43,045 bases of DNA, from NCBI GenBank assembly GCA_945890705.1, contig CAMDCY010000006.1, forward strand, positions 1 to 43,045, read 5' to 3'. Source of the DNA: Hydrogenophaga intermedia (GTDB lineage Bacteria > Pseudomonadota > Gammaproteobacteria > Burkholderiales > Burkholderiaceae_C). Below the pieces are notes generated by a model. It was not told where the DNA came from, made no database searches, and saw nothing but the letters and a program-made list of their open reading frames with translations. Of the stretch, positions 36,213-43,045 are shown one piece after another; the stretch's first letter is position 1, and every line of letters begins with the position of its first letter. The translations under genes and the position numbers were made by a program.

Positions 36213-36641
36213 TCAATCGTTGGAGGCAGCAGGAGTGTCGCCGGCGGCGCGTTCGGCGTAGCGGTTGAAGCGCCAAGCGCTGGCCTCGGTGGTGATGCGG
36301 TGCCAGGTGATGCGTTTTTCGCTCGGTCCCATCTCGGTCCAGCGCTGCACCTCGTCAAACGTGCGGCCACAGCCTTTGCACATTTCATCGCCTTGGCTGG
36401 TGGAGCAAATGGCGATGCAGGGCGTGTCGGGCGTGGTGTCGTACCACGCCAACCACGCGTTCCAAGCGGCACTGGGCATGCCGGCTTCGTCGACCCAGTC
36501 TTCGCGGTGAATCACCATCAAGGCATAGACCTCGGCCAAAGCCCGCGTGGGCGCGGGCAGGGACACGCCGTCTGGCGAAGGGCTGCGGTGGCGCCAATGG
36601 TTGATGGCCGATTCGATGTCGGTGATGTGGATGGCGGACAT
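36213..36641 (-). CDS. DUF3717-DUF1289 two-domain protein
   Basis: A 142-residue protein. The N-terminal part (about 1-70) starts MSAIHITDIESAINHWRHRSPS, the DUF3717 pattern seen in Burkholderiales. The C-terminal part has Cys75-x3-Cys79-x8-Cys88-x2-Cys91 (DTPCIAICS...CKGCGRTFDEVQRW), the DUF1289 zinc-ribbon-like motif, usually a separate protein of about 60-100 residues. Both domains are in one uninterrupted frame. The frame stays open to 37325 upstream, but the extension is antisense to the protease gene; the start at 36641 matches the family. It precedes yaeQ by 8 bases. Confidence 0.82.
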   Translation of the reverse strand: MSAIHITDIESAINHWRHRSPSPDGVSLPAPTRALAEVYALMVIHREDWVDEAGMPSAAWNAWLAWYDTTPDTPCIAICSTSQGDEMCKGCGRTFDEVQRWTEMGPSEKRITWHRITTEASAWRFNRYAERAAGDTPAASND

Positions 36642-36718
36642 GGGGGGAGGGCTGGAGAGGGCCTTGATCATAGCCACAGCGGCGAACCCCTGCCGGGCGC
36701 TGGGCAACGCGGGCCGCA

Positions 36719-38242
36719 TCAATCTTCGCGTTGAGACTCTTTCAAGCGCTCGGCCACTTGGCGCAAGCGGGTCTCGACGATGACCTGCTCCCACTCGTCT
36801 TGCCCGCTGCCTTTGATGGCCCTGGCGGCCTGTAGCCGATCCAATCCCCCTTGGAAATCCATCACCGCCACGCGCGATTCCGCTTCGGCGCGCAGCGCGG
36901 CCACGCGCTGGCCTTGCTGCCACTGCACCTGCGACAGCAATTGCCAAGCCAAAGCGTCGCGCGGGTGCTGCACCACCCACCCGCGCAAGCGCTCGGCCGC
37001 CAGCGCCCACTGCGCCAAGGCCATCTGGGCTTGCACGCCCCAGAGCACGGTGGCGCGATCGGTGTGGGTCAAGGCACGCTGGGCATGGGCCGCCCAATCG
37101 GCTCGGGTGGCAGCGTCGGCCACCCAAGCGGGTGCCATGAGCATTTCCACCAAGAGGTTGTTGGCCACAAAGGCCAGCGGTGTGCCCGCCAAGTCGCGGG
37201 CCAAACCCCTGGCGTCCTTGACCGCCACCGCGTGTTGGCCCAAACGGTGGGCGCTGAGGATGGCGCGAATCCGGCTCGCGGCGTTGGCCTGCGGTTGTTG
37301 GCCCAGACGAAGCCAAGCCTGCCAACGCTCGGCGCTCGGTTCGGCCAAGACCGCGGCTCTCGCGGCCATGACCGCATGCAAGCCCTCAGGCGCCACCCAC
37401 GTGGGTGCCACAGGCACGGCGGGCAAACGGTTGCGCATGTCGGCCATGCGCTCGTCCGACAAAGGGTGACTGCGCAAATACGGAAAGGCGCCGGTGTCGT
37501 TGAGTCGCGAAGCTTGGTAGAGCTTACTGAACATGGTCACAAAGCCTTGGCCGTCCAAGCCGGCTTGCTCCAGGATCGAAAAACCAATGCGGTCGGCCTC
37601 GCGCTCCATGTCGCGCGAAAAGCCCAGTTGCGATTGCACCGCGGCGGCTTGACCGCCGACGATGACCGCATTGGCCACGTCCACATTGGCGCTGGCGCTG
37701 GCCGCCAAGACTCCCAAAATCATGGTGCCCAAGAGCCAGGGCGACTGTTGGTCTTGGCGTGCAATCAGCCGTGCGATGTGGCGCTGGGAGACGTGGCTGA
37801 GTTCGTGCGCCATGACGCTGGCGATCTCAGGCGCGCTGTCGGTGGCGGCGATCAACCCCAAGTTCACGCCCATGTAACCACCGGGCAAGGCGAAGGCGTT
37901 GATGCGTTTGTCGCGCGAAATTACCAACTCCCACGCAAATCGTTGGGCCAGCTCGGGGCCGATATCGCCGCGTTCTTGTGCGGCCTTAAACAAGGGCTGC
38001 CACAGTAGCTGCAGGTAGTCGCCGAGCACTGGGTCATCGATGTAATCGGGGTTGCGGTAAATGCTCTGTGCGATGCTATCGCCCAAGCGCCGCTCCTTGG
38101 CAATGGGCATGCCCTGCTCATCGCCCAAGCTGGGCAAAGCGGGTTGGGCCATGCTCAACGGTGTCGCCAAGGCACACAAAACCACCCAGCGAAAACGCCA
38201 CGGGCTGGGGGAGGTGTTCGGACTCAAGCGTTGCATTGCCAT
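36719..38242 (-). CDS. bepA: BepA-like M48 metalloprotease with TPR domain
   Basis: A 507-residue periplasmic protease/chaperone of the BepA (YfgC) type, which aids assembly or removal of outer-membrane proteins such as LptD. A signal peptide (about 1-32, ending MAQP) is followed by the M48 domain with HELSHVSQRH (146-155) and EREAD (213-217) for zinc. The C-terminal half (about 290-500) is helical and TPR-like. An internal hydrophobic segment (PWLLGTMILGVLAAS) is typical of the family. The start may be 38242 or the second Met at 38236. It is divergent from moaC across 48 bases. Confidence 0.92.
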   Translation of the reverse strand: MAMQRLSPNTSPSPWRFRWVVLCALATPLSMAQPALPSLGDEQGMPIAKERRLGDSIAQSIYRNPDYIDDPVLGDYLQLLWQPLFKAAQERGDIGPELAQRFAWELVISRDKRINAFALPGGYMGVNLGLIAATDSAPEIASVMAHELSHVSQRHIARLIARQDQQSPWLLGTMILGVLAASASANVDVANAVIVGGQAAAVQSQLGFSRDMEREADRIGFSILEQAGLDGQGFVTMFSKLYQASRLNDTGAFPYLRSHPLSDERMADMRNRLPAVPVAPTWVAPEGLHAVMAARAAVLAEPSAERWQAWLRLGQQPQANAASRIRAILSAHRLGQHAVAVKDARGLARDLAGTPLAFVANNLLVEMLMAPAWVADAATRADWAAHAQRALTHTDRATVLWGVQAQMALAQWALAAERLRGWVVQHPRDALAWQLLSQVQWQQGQRVAALRAEAESRVAVMDFQGGLDRLQAARAIKGSGQDEWEQVIVETRLRQVAERLKESQRED

Positions 38243-38290
38243 ATGATGCCTTGATTACCCCGGTGTTCAGAGACGCAAGGTGCTTTTTTC

Positions 38291-38779
38291 ATGACCCACA
38301 GCCAACCCTTGACCCATTTCGATGCCCACGGCCAAGCCCACATGGTGGACGTGTCAGACAAAGCCGCGACCCGCCGCAGCGCCACGGCGCAAGGCCGCAT
38401 CCGTATGTTGCCCGAGACCCTTCACCTCATCGAACAGGGCACAGCCAAAAAAGGCGATGTGCTGGGTATCGCGCGCATCGCGGGCATTCAAGCGGCCAAA
38501 AAAACCAGCGACCTGATCCCGCTGTGCCACCCGATTGCTTTGACCCGCGTGGCTTTGTCGTTTGAGGTGGAGCCGGTCACGCACAGCGTCTTGTGCCACG
38601 CCACCGCCGAGTGCACGGGCCCCACGGGCGTGGAGATGGAAGCCCTGACTGCCGTGCAAGTGGCATTGCTCACCATCTACGACATGTGCAAGGCCGTGGA
38701 CCGCGGCATGACCATCACCGACGTGACGCTGCTGGAGAAACACGGCGGCAAGAGTGGCAGCTTCGTGGCCAGGGATTGA
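38291..38779 (+). CDS. moaC: Cyclic pyranopterin monophosphate synthase
   Basis: A 162-residue enzyme of molybdenum cofactor synthesis that completes cyclic pyranopterin phosphate after MoaA. Signatures: [28 protein letters not shown] (75-85), [13 protein letters not shown] and the catalytic [11 protein letters not shown] with Lys134 and Asp137. The C-terminus KSGSF is conserved. The length is normal. No other moa gene is in the window. After it comes a 117-bp gap of lower GC, then the 3' end of the catabolic cluster on the other strand. Confidence 0.97.
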   Translation: MTHSQPLTHFDAHGQAHMVDVSDKAATRRSATAQGRIRMLPETLHLIEQGTAKKGDVLGIARIAGIQAAKKTSDLIPLCHPIALTRVALSFEVEPVTHSVLCHATAECTGPTGVEMEALTAVQVALLTIYDMCKAVDRGMTITDVTLLEKHGGKSGSFVARD

Positions 38780-38896
38780 GTATCAACAAGTTGTCGGTTA
38801 TGCCCTACAAAAATATGACCGAAGCCAAAAATTGTCCAACCACATCCAATAGCGTGTCTTGGCTGTCTTCAATCCGTCCATTTGCTATCAAAACCA

Positions 38897-39700
38897 TCAG
38901 TAGTTAACTGGCGAGCGCCCTCCGGTGGCTGCATCACTGAGCGCTTTGTTGATGATGCCAGACGTCACAGATGCAAAGAAGCGTGCACCCCAATTGGCAT
39001 ATCTGTCTTCATCATCCTTTGTGAGAGCCAGTACGCCCGGGCATTTGCCTGCAGCTGCAACCGCCCGAATGGCTTGTTCAATTGCAGCCTGAACGGGCGG
39101 CTCGTTCCAGCGGTTTTCATGACCCATCGTGTGCGCGAGGTCGTTGGGTCCGACGAACACAGCATCTACGCCTGGTACAGCCGCAATGGCGCTAGCGTTG
39201 GCAACCGCCTCTGGCGTTTCAATCATCACAATCAGCGCGATGCCCTCGTTGCTGCGCTGTGTGTGCTGTGGCCCACCGAATGCCCCATACCCGGCAGCGC
39301 GGGATGAAAATGCACTGCCGCGCTGACCCGACACACCGGCTACGCCCAATGGGAGTGGGTATTTCACGCGTTGCACCAGTGCGGCGGCGTGCTCGGCGGT
39401 GTTCACCATTGGAATCTGCAGGCCACTCGCACCCAAGTCCAGCGTTCGCGCAATGTCTTGCTCTAGGCAGCGCACCAGTGCAGGCAAACCACTGGCGCGC
39501 GCAGCGCGCAACATATGCTCGGTGGTTTCCAGCCCTGCGCTGCCATGTTCGTTATCGATCACCACGAAATCAAATCCTGCAAATGCGCACATCTCGACCA
39601 AAGCGGGAGAAGGGATGCCGTTGAAAATGCCACGCAGGCGTTGGCCGCTGCGCAACATTCCAGGCAGGCGGTTGTCCAAGGGATGGTGAGTTGGGTTCAT
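38897..39700 (-). CDS. HpcH/HpaI-family aldolase
   Basis: A 267-residue class II aldolase/citrate-lyase-like protein that makes or breaks a C-C bond next to a keto acid such as pyruvate. Seen: FDFVVIDNEHGSAG with His52, Arg78 (LVRCLEQD), the metal ligands Glu161 (IVMIETPEAV) and Asp187 (VFVGPNDLAHTMG). These positions match HpaI (His45, Arg70, Glu149, Asp175), with the usual spacing shifts. An insert with SSRAAGYGAFGG lies where HpaI-type enzymes contact the substrate. The start at 39700 (MNPTHHPL) overlaps the upstream stop (ATGA). It is the last gene of the cluster. The likely job is the final retro-aldol step giving a keto acid plus an aldehyde. Confidence 0.9.
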   Translation of the reverse strand: MNPTHHPLDNRLPGMLRSGQRLRGIFNGIPSPALVEMCAFAGFDFVVIDNEHGSAGLETTEHMLRAARASGLPALVRCLEQDIARTLDLGASGLQIPMVNTAEHAAALVQRVKYPLPLGVAGVSGQRGSAFSSRAAGYGAFGGPQHTQRSNEGIALIVMIETPEAVANASAIAAVPGVDAVFVGPNDLAHTMGHENRWNEPPVQAAIEQAIRAVAAAGKCPGVLALTKDDEDRYANWGARFFASVTSGIINKALSDAATGGRSPVNY

Positions 39701-40872
39701 ACCGCTTTTTTCCACAGTTCCTCGCTGGCCATGCGTGCGCCTTCGGCCATGCTGGCCAGTTTGGCGTAACAAATCGGAGGGTGGATGGCGCCATACCCAG
39801 CAAAGGTCCCAAAACCACAGTCGGATGCCGCCATCACCCGGTCACGGCCGACGATGTTGGCGTAGGTCAATAAGCGCTGGGCCACCAGACGCGGATGTTC
39901 AATGAAGTTGTTGACCGAGTCCAAAACGCCGGGAGCAAGGATCTTGTTGTCAGGGATGCGGTTCTCCTTTGCCGCCTGGGCCCAGACCTCCCACTCGTGC
40001 GCATGGCGCGGGTTCGCGCCTTCAAACAGCGTCGTGGCGGGTTTGGCCTTGAGCACCACATCAATGATCTTGTCCAGGCCGATGTCCCGGTGGTGGGGGC
40101 CTTCGTAGTTGCCCCAGCAGACATGCATGCGGACCCGCTCGGCAGGGATATTGCGCAACGCATGGTTGAGTGCTTCAACCTGCATGTGTGCATTGCGCAT
40201 GAATTCGGGTTCGTCGGCGTCGCGAAACTGGATGTGGCGCCCCATGGCCAGATCGGGCGCATCGATTTGCAAGTCAAGGCCAGCGGCCACAATGGTCTCG
40301 TACTCAGTACTCATCGCTTCGGCCAAGGCCTGCAAGTAATGCTCCTGGGTGGCGTAGTACTTGTTGGGCTGAAAGACGGCAATCACACCGGGTGATGCGC
40401 TGTTCATGAATGCTCGCACCGGCTCCTGCCCCGGCTCGGCTGATTTCTGGCAGGCGGCCTTCAGGTTGGTGATGTCCTTGTGCAGCGCGGACAGGTCCTT
40501 GACCTTGATGGGGCCAGTGCAAATCGGGCGGTGGTATTTGGGGGTGGCGCCCAGCTTGGACAGACGCTCTTTGAACTCTGGGAAATCGTCCAGGTCCAGC
40601 GGCACCGCACGAGGCATTTCGCCGAGCTCGAAACCGGTTAGCCGATGGCGAATGTAGGTGGCGTAAGAGATCTTGCCCATTTCGCCATCACTCACCACGT
40701 CCACCTTAGCCTTCACTTGTTTTGCCACCACATCGTTGACTTCGGCCTGCATGATCTCTTCGAACGTGGCTGGGTCGTAGTTGAGGCCGCTGTCTTGGGC
40801 AAACAACTGTGTCACGACTCGTTCCGGACGAGGCAAACTACCCACATGGGTGGTGAGGATTCGTTGACTCAT
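39697..40872 (-). CDS. MetE-C/coenzyme-M-transferase-like zinc protein
   Basis: A 391-residue protein with the fold of the C-terminal half of cobalamin-independent methionine synthase. The zinc pattern is present: His250-x-Cys252 (RMHVCWGNYEGPHH), Glu284 (TLFEGANPRH) and Cys352 (AASDCGFGT). Typical blocks such as THVGSLPRP at the N-terminus, QIDAPDLAM and GVLDSVNNFIEHPRLV also fit. It is too short to be MetE and lacks the N-terminal half, so it is not simply methionine synthase. The same Zn layout is used by epoxyalkane:coenzyme M transferase and by stand-alone thiol methyltransferases. In a catabolic set it probably transfers a methyl or alkyl group to a thiol. The ATG (40872) lies 39 bases after the cupin gene. 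Confidence 0.85.
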   Translation of the reverse strand: MSQRILTTHVGSLPRPERVVTQLFAQDSGLNYDPATFEEIMQAEVNDVVAKQVKAKVDVVSDGEMGKISYATYIRHRLTGFELGEMPRAVPLDLDDFPEFKERLSKLGATPKYHRPICTGPIKVKDLSALHKDITNLKAACQKSAEPGQEPVRAFMNSASPGVIAVFQPNKYYATQEHYLQALAEAMSTEYETIVAAGLDLQIDAPDLAMGRHIQFRDADEPEFMRNAHMQVEALNHALRNIPAERVRMHVCWGNYEGPHHRDIGLDKIIDVVLKAKPATTLFEGANPRHAHEWEVWAQAAKENRIPDNKILAPGVLDSVNNFIEHPRLVAQRLLTYANIVGRDRVMAASDCGFGTFAGYGAIHPPICYAKLASMAEGARMASEELWKKAV

Positions 40873-40911
40873 GGTGCAGTGCTCCTAATTGACAAGGGTG
40901 AGAAGAAAGGC

Positions 40912-42051
40912 TCAGCGCTGCGAGCGATCGACAAAGTTCTTGGGTGCCACAAAGCCGTTGGCATCAATCGCGCGGTTGGCCTCTGCAGCGGCTTGAACAA
41001 CTTCATCGCTCCAGACAATGCGCTTGCAGTGGTCGCCTGGGGTCATGACCAGCATCACCGCTTCATTGGACGTGTTGTTGCGGTAACTGCGCCAAACGTG
41101 GGCTGGCATGGCATAGCTGTCCCACCCTTCAATGCTGCCTTTGGCCTGAAACAATGCGGGGGCGTCTGTGCCCTCAGCCATGATCTCCACCTCGCCGCGG
41201 TAGACCACCAGCACCTGTTTGTCGACCAGATGGTGGCGCGACACGCCTGCGCCCGGGGGCAAAAGCAACCACTCTATAGAGAAACCATGGGCATTCATTA
41301 CCGGCGCTAAGTGATTGCGATCCTGTGACATTCCCAAGCCAATCACTGGAGCCAACTGAGCGCCACAACTGGGCAAGCAACTGTCGAGCAAAGCCTCGCT
41401 GGACCAGTCCAAATCGGCAAAGCGCACCGCCCGCCTTCCCATGGCCGCAGGTGTCCATTTGCGCAAAGCAGCGATGTCTTGAATGCTCATCGGTTGCAGG
41501 CGCTTGTCGCTGTCGGTCCATTGCTGGCCCAGTTGTTCGTCGATGATGCGGTAGTCCTCGGTCAGGTGAACGCCTTGCTCCCGCGCGGCGTCCAAGGTCC
41601 AAGGCCCCCACAGAATGCCGCCGGTGTCGTCACGGCCCAAGGCCGTGAACATAAAGGCATCTTGCGGACCCAAGCTTTGAAACCCCCGGTAAATCCAGGT
41701 GGGAACGGTAAAGATATCGCCTTCGCCAACCTCGGCTGTGTGCGTGTCCGGATCAAACCCCCAATGCATCTGCCAGCGGCCTTTGGTGCAAATAAACACC
41801 TCGGCGGTGAAGTGCATGTGCGGGGGGTTGATGGTGCCCGCTGGCATGGACACCCCCCCCACCTGAAAACCATGCTTTTCGCGCAAGCTCACAGGCTGGT
41901 TAGGGTTTTGCGACACCCCAGGACCTATCAAGGCAAAGTTCTTCTTCGGCGCACAACCCGGAATTCTGTAGTCTATGAAGGCATCGGTGCTGTAGCGCAG
42001 GCCGTCAAAGGGAATGAATCGCTGGAGCAGTTCTTCTTGAGTCATCATCAT
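40912..42051 (-). CDS. Two-domain cupin (gentisate-dioxygenase-like)
   Basis: A 379-residue bicupin. The first cupin motif is exact: G-x5-His-x-His-x3-Glu-x6-Gly (TINPPHMHFTAEVFICTKG). In its second motif (GDIFTVPTWIYRGF) the usual metal-binding His is Arg. The second domain is degenerate (SRHHLVDKQ with Gln for Glu; PAHVWRSYRNN). Gentisate and related ring-cleaving dioxygenases have this build, with iron in the N-terminal domain. The His-to-Arg change is shared, as I remember, by some uncharacterised relatives, so activity is open: dioxygenase, lyase or isomerase. Three Met codons (42051, 42048, 42045) compete as starts. The 5' end overlaps the hydrolase gene by 47 bases. Confidence 0.8.
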   Translation of the reverse strand: MMMTQEELLQRFIPFDGLRYSTDAFIDYRIPGCAPKKNFALIGPGVSQNPNQPVSLREKHGFQVGGVSMPAGTINPPHMHFTAEVFICTKGRWQMHWGFDPDTHTAEVGEGDIFTVPTWIYRGFQSLGPQDAFMFTALGRDDTGGILWGPWTLDAAREQGVHLTEDYRIIDEQLGQQWTDSDKRLQPMSIQDIAALRKWTPAAMGRRAVRFADLDWSSEALLDSCLPSCGAQLAPVIGLGMSQDRNHLAPVMNAHGFSIEWLLLPPGAGVSRHHLVDKQVLVVYRGEVEIMAEGTDAPALFQAKGSIEGWDSYAMPAHVWRSYRNNTSNEAVMLVMTPGDHCKRIVWSDEVVQAAAEANRAIDANGFVAPKNFVDRSQR

Positions 42052-42826
42052 TAAAGCTCTTGGTTTGTAGAGAAATCCATTGCCGCAGGGCATCGCTCAA
42101 ACGTGGACCCGCTTCAAGTGGGACAAAATGCCCTACTCGAGGCAACTCCACCCATTGCGCATTCGGTTGTGTCATGACCATTGACCGCTGCATCGCAGGC
42201 GTACACAAGCGGTCCTTTGCACCGCTGACAATTAAAAGTGGACCGGGAAAGCGGGCCAAGTCGGCATGACCGTCGGGCCTTGAGGCTGCCCAATTGAACT
42301 CGGCGTGTGCAACTTTGCTGTCTGTTAACAGCGCCATGTTGTGCACCATTCTGGCGTGACGCCTGCGCTGCATCTCATGGTGAAAATATTCGGGCTTGAC
42401 ACGCTGAGCCACAGCCCCTGGGCCCAACACTCTCCACAACCTCCAAAGTTGTGAGGCCTTACGTTGGATAGTCACACTCGCGCCCAAAGCATTACTGGCC
42501 ACCATGGCCAAACGCTCTATGCGCTCGGGTGCTCGGCGCAGCAACTCCAACGCCCACAAACCGCCCAATGAAAACCCAACCAAACAAAAGCGTTGCGGAA
42601 GTTGGGCCAACAAAGTCGCTGCCCAGTCAACGTTACGGCCCAAGTCACGGTATCCGACGATTTTCACATTGGCTATGCCACGAAATGCATGCTTCTGACG
42701 GTGAAAAATTCGCTCATCGCATAACGTACCTGGAATCATGACCACGCAAGGCAATTCACTGGGCCCGCCATCTGAGCGCTTTTTGCCCTCGGCATCGGGC
42801 TTGAGTGTTGATTTCTTTTTAAACAT
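42005..42826 (-). CDS. Alpha/beta hydrolase
   Basis: A 273-residue serine hydrolase with the triad Ser86 (CLVGFSLGGLWAL), Asp205 (VSGAKDRLC) and His233 (RVGHFVPLEAG), and the oxyanion stretch MIPGTLCDERIF at 30-41. It resembles carboxylesterases and C-C hydrolases of catabolic operons. The N-terminal 25 residues (Lys-rich, MFKKKSTLKPDAEGKK) are not part of the fold. The frame is open to 42892, but the ATG at 42826, overlapping the upstream stop region by 8 bases, is preferred. By eye the base composition is less GC-rich than the core genes. The substrate is unknown; an ester or ring-cleavage product is likely. Confidence 0.85.
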   Translation of the reverse strand: MFKKKSTLKPDAEGKKRSDGGPSELPCVVMIPGTLCDERIFHRQKHAFRGIANVKIVGYRDLGRNVDWAATLLAQLPQRFCLVGFSLGGLWALELLRRAPERIERLAMVASNALGASVTIQRKASQLWRLWRVLGPGAVAQRVKPEYFHHEMQRRRHARMVHNMALLTDSKVAHAEFNWAASRPDGHADLARFPGPLLIVSGAKDRLCTPAMQRSMVMTQPNAQWVELPRVGHFVPLEAGPRLSDALRQWISLQTKSFNDDDSRRTAPAIHSL

Positions 42827-43045
42827 ACCGCCGCGTCTTGTTGAACTCACGCATACGTGCCAGCACATCGACACCAATCTGCCGGTAAACATGTAACAGG
42901 TCCACCAAGACCCAGTTCTCGCGGATCAAGCCATTTTCACATCGCCAAAAATCCAAGCTGCGCATGGTAATTTTCTGCCCTGAGGGCGCTATGCCCATCC
43001 AACCGTCGCCGCTGATGGTGGCCGTCATGCCGGGCCAGGCGGTGA
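42819..43045 (-). CDS. SnoaL-like NTF2-fold protein (5' end missing)
   Basis: The open frame runs from the window edge (43045) to a stop at 42819 and holds about the last 75 residues. The segment WPGMTATISGDGWMGIAPSGQKITMRSLDFWRCENGLIRENWVLVDLLHVYRQIGVDVL is typical of SnoaL-like polyketide-cyclase or ester-cyclase relatives, which act on or bind small aromatic or polyketide-like ligands. The true start lies beyond the window. It ends within the hydrolase start (8-base overlap), so the catabolic cluster continues upstream, outside the window. Confidence 0.82.
   Translation of the reverse strand, partial: TAWPGMTATISGDGWMGIAPSGQKITMRSLDFWRCENGLIRENWVLVDLLHVYRQIGVDVLARMREFNKTRRYV

Noticed and set aside
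36642-37325. Upstream extension of the DUF3717-DUF1289 frame
   Set aside because: It overlaps the bepA-like coding sequence out of frame and is low-complexity.

Overview
The window looks like a chromosomal segment of a GC-rich betaproteobacterium, most likely Burkholderiales and probably Comamonadaceae (Limnohabitans/Rhodoferax-like). This rests on protein character and gene neighbourhoods read by eye: def-fmt next to dprA, yajC-secD-secF, yhdP followed by a nitrilase, glnE, and bepA divergent from moaC. No database search was run. No rRNA, tRNA, CRISPR array, insertion sequence or phage gene is visible, and no gene-free stretch exceeds 300 bases.

Layout. 1-123 is the tail of an unidentified gene, followed by two terminators. 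270-3141 is a small accessory group: a DUF302 lipoprotein and a FadL-type outer-membrane channel, divergent from a CsoR/RcnR-family repressor, which converges on an OsmC-type thiol peroxidase gene. A perfect 8-bp inverted repeat around five G lies between the divergent genes, and a similar half-site overlaps the likely osmC promoter. 3272-8161 (minus strand) holds def, fmt, azlC, azlD, pgk and fba. 8308-9833 (plus) holds a shortened LysM-protein relative and dprA. 9855-14339 (minus) holds mltA, yajC, secD and secF. A 48-codon membrane ORF starts 3 bases from mltA on the other strand. 14506-22081 (minus) reads yhdP, nitrilase, histidine kinase, response regulator as one close-packed unit. glnE and a rhombosortase-like gene follow on the plus strand.

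25472-33554 is the most coherent accessory system. A MerR-type regulator with an intact adenosylcobalamin-binding signature (W-x9-EH plus ExHxxG, as in CarH/LitR photoreceptors) is divergent from eight tightly coupled genes: flavin oxidoreductase, DUF1365, cyclopropane-fatty-acid-synthase-like methyltransferase, chalcone-isomerase-like secreted protein, MFS carrier, DUF3833 lipoprotein, short-chain dehydrogenase and an NTF2-fold protein. This resembles the singlet-oxygen/light-induced lipid-modification gene sets known elsewhere under ECF sigma RpoE-ChrR or LitR. Here a B12-dependent MerR protein appears to be the controller, and no photolyase is in the window.

33567-38779 is ordinary housekeeping: YibF-like GST, purB, yaeQ, a DUF3717-DUF1289 protein, bepA-like M48 protease and moaC. 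38897-43045 (minus, running off the window) is a compact catabolic-looking set: SnoaL-like protein (partial), alpha/beta hydrolase, two-domain cupin, MetE/coenzyme-M-transferase-like zinc protein and HpcH/HpaI aldolase. By eye it is less GC-rich than its surroundings. Its substrate is unknown, and it is the best candidate here for an undescribed pathway.
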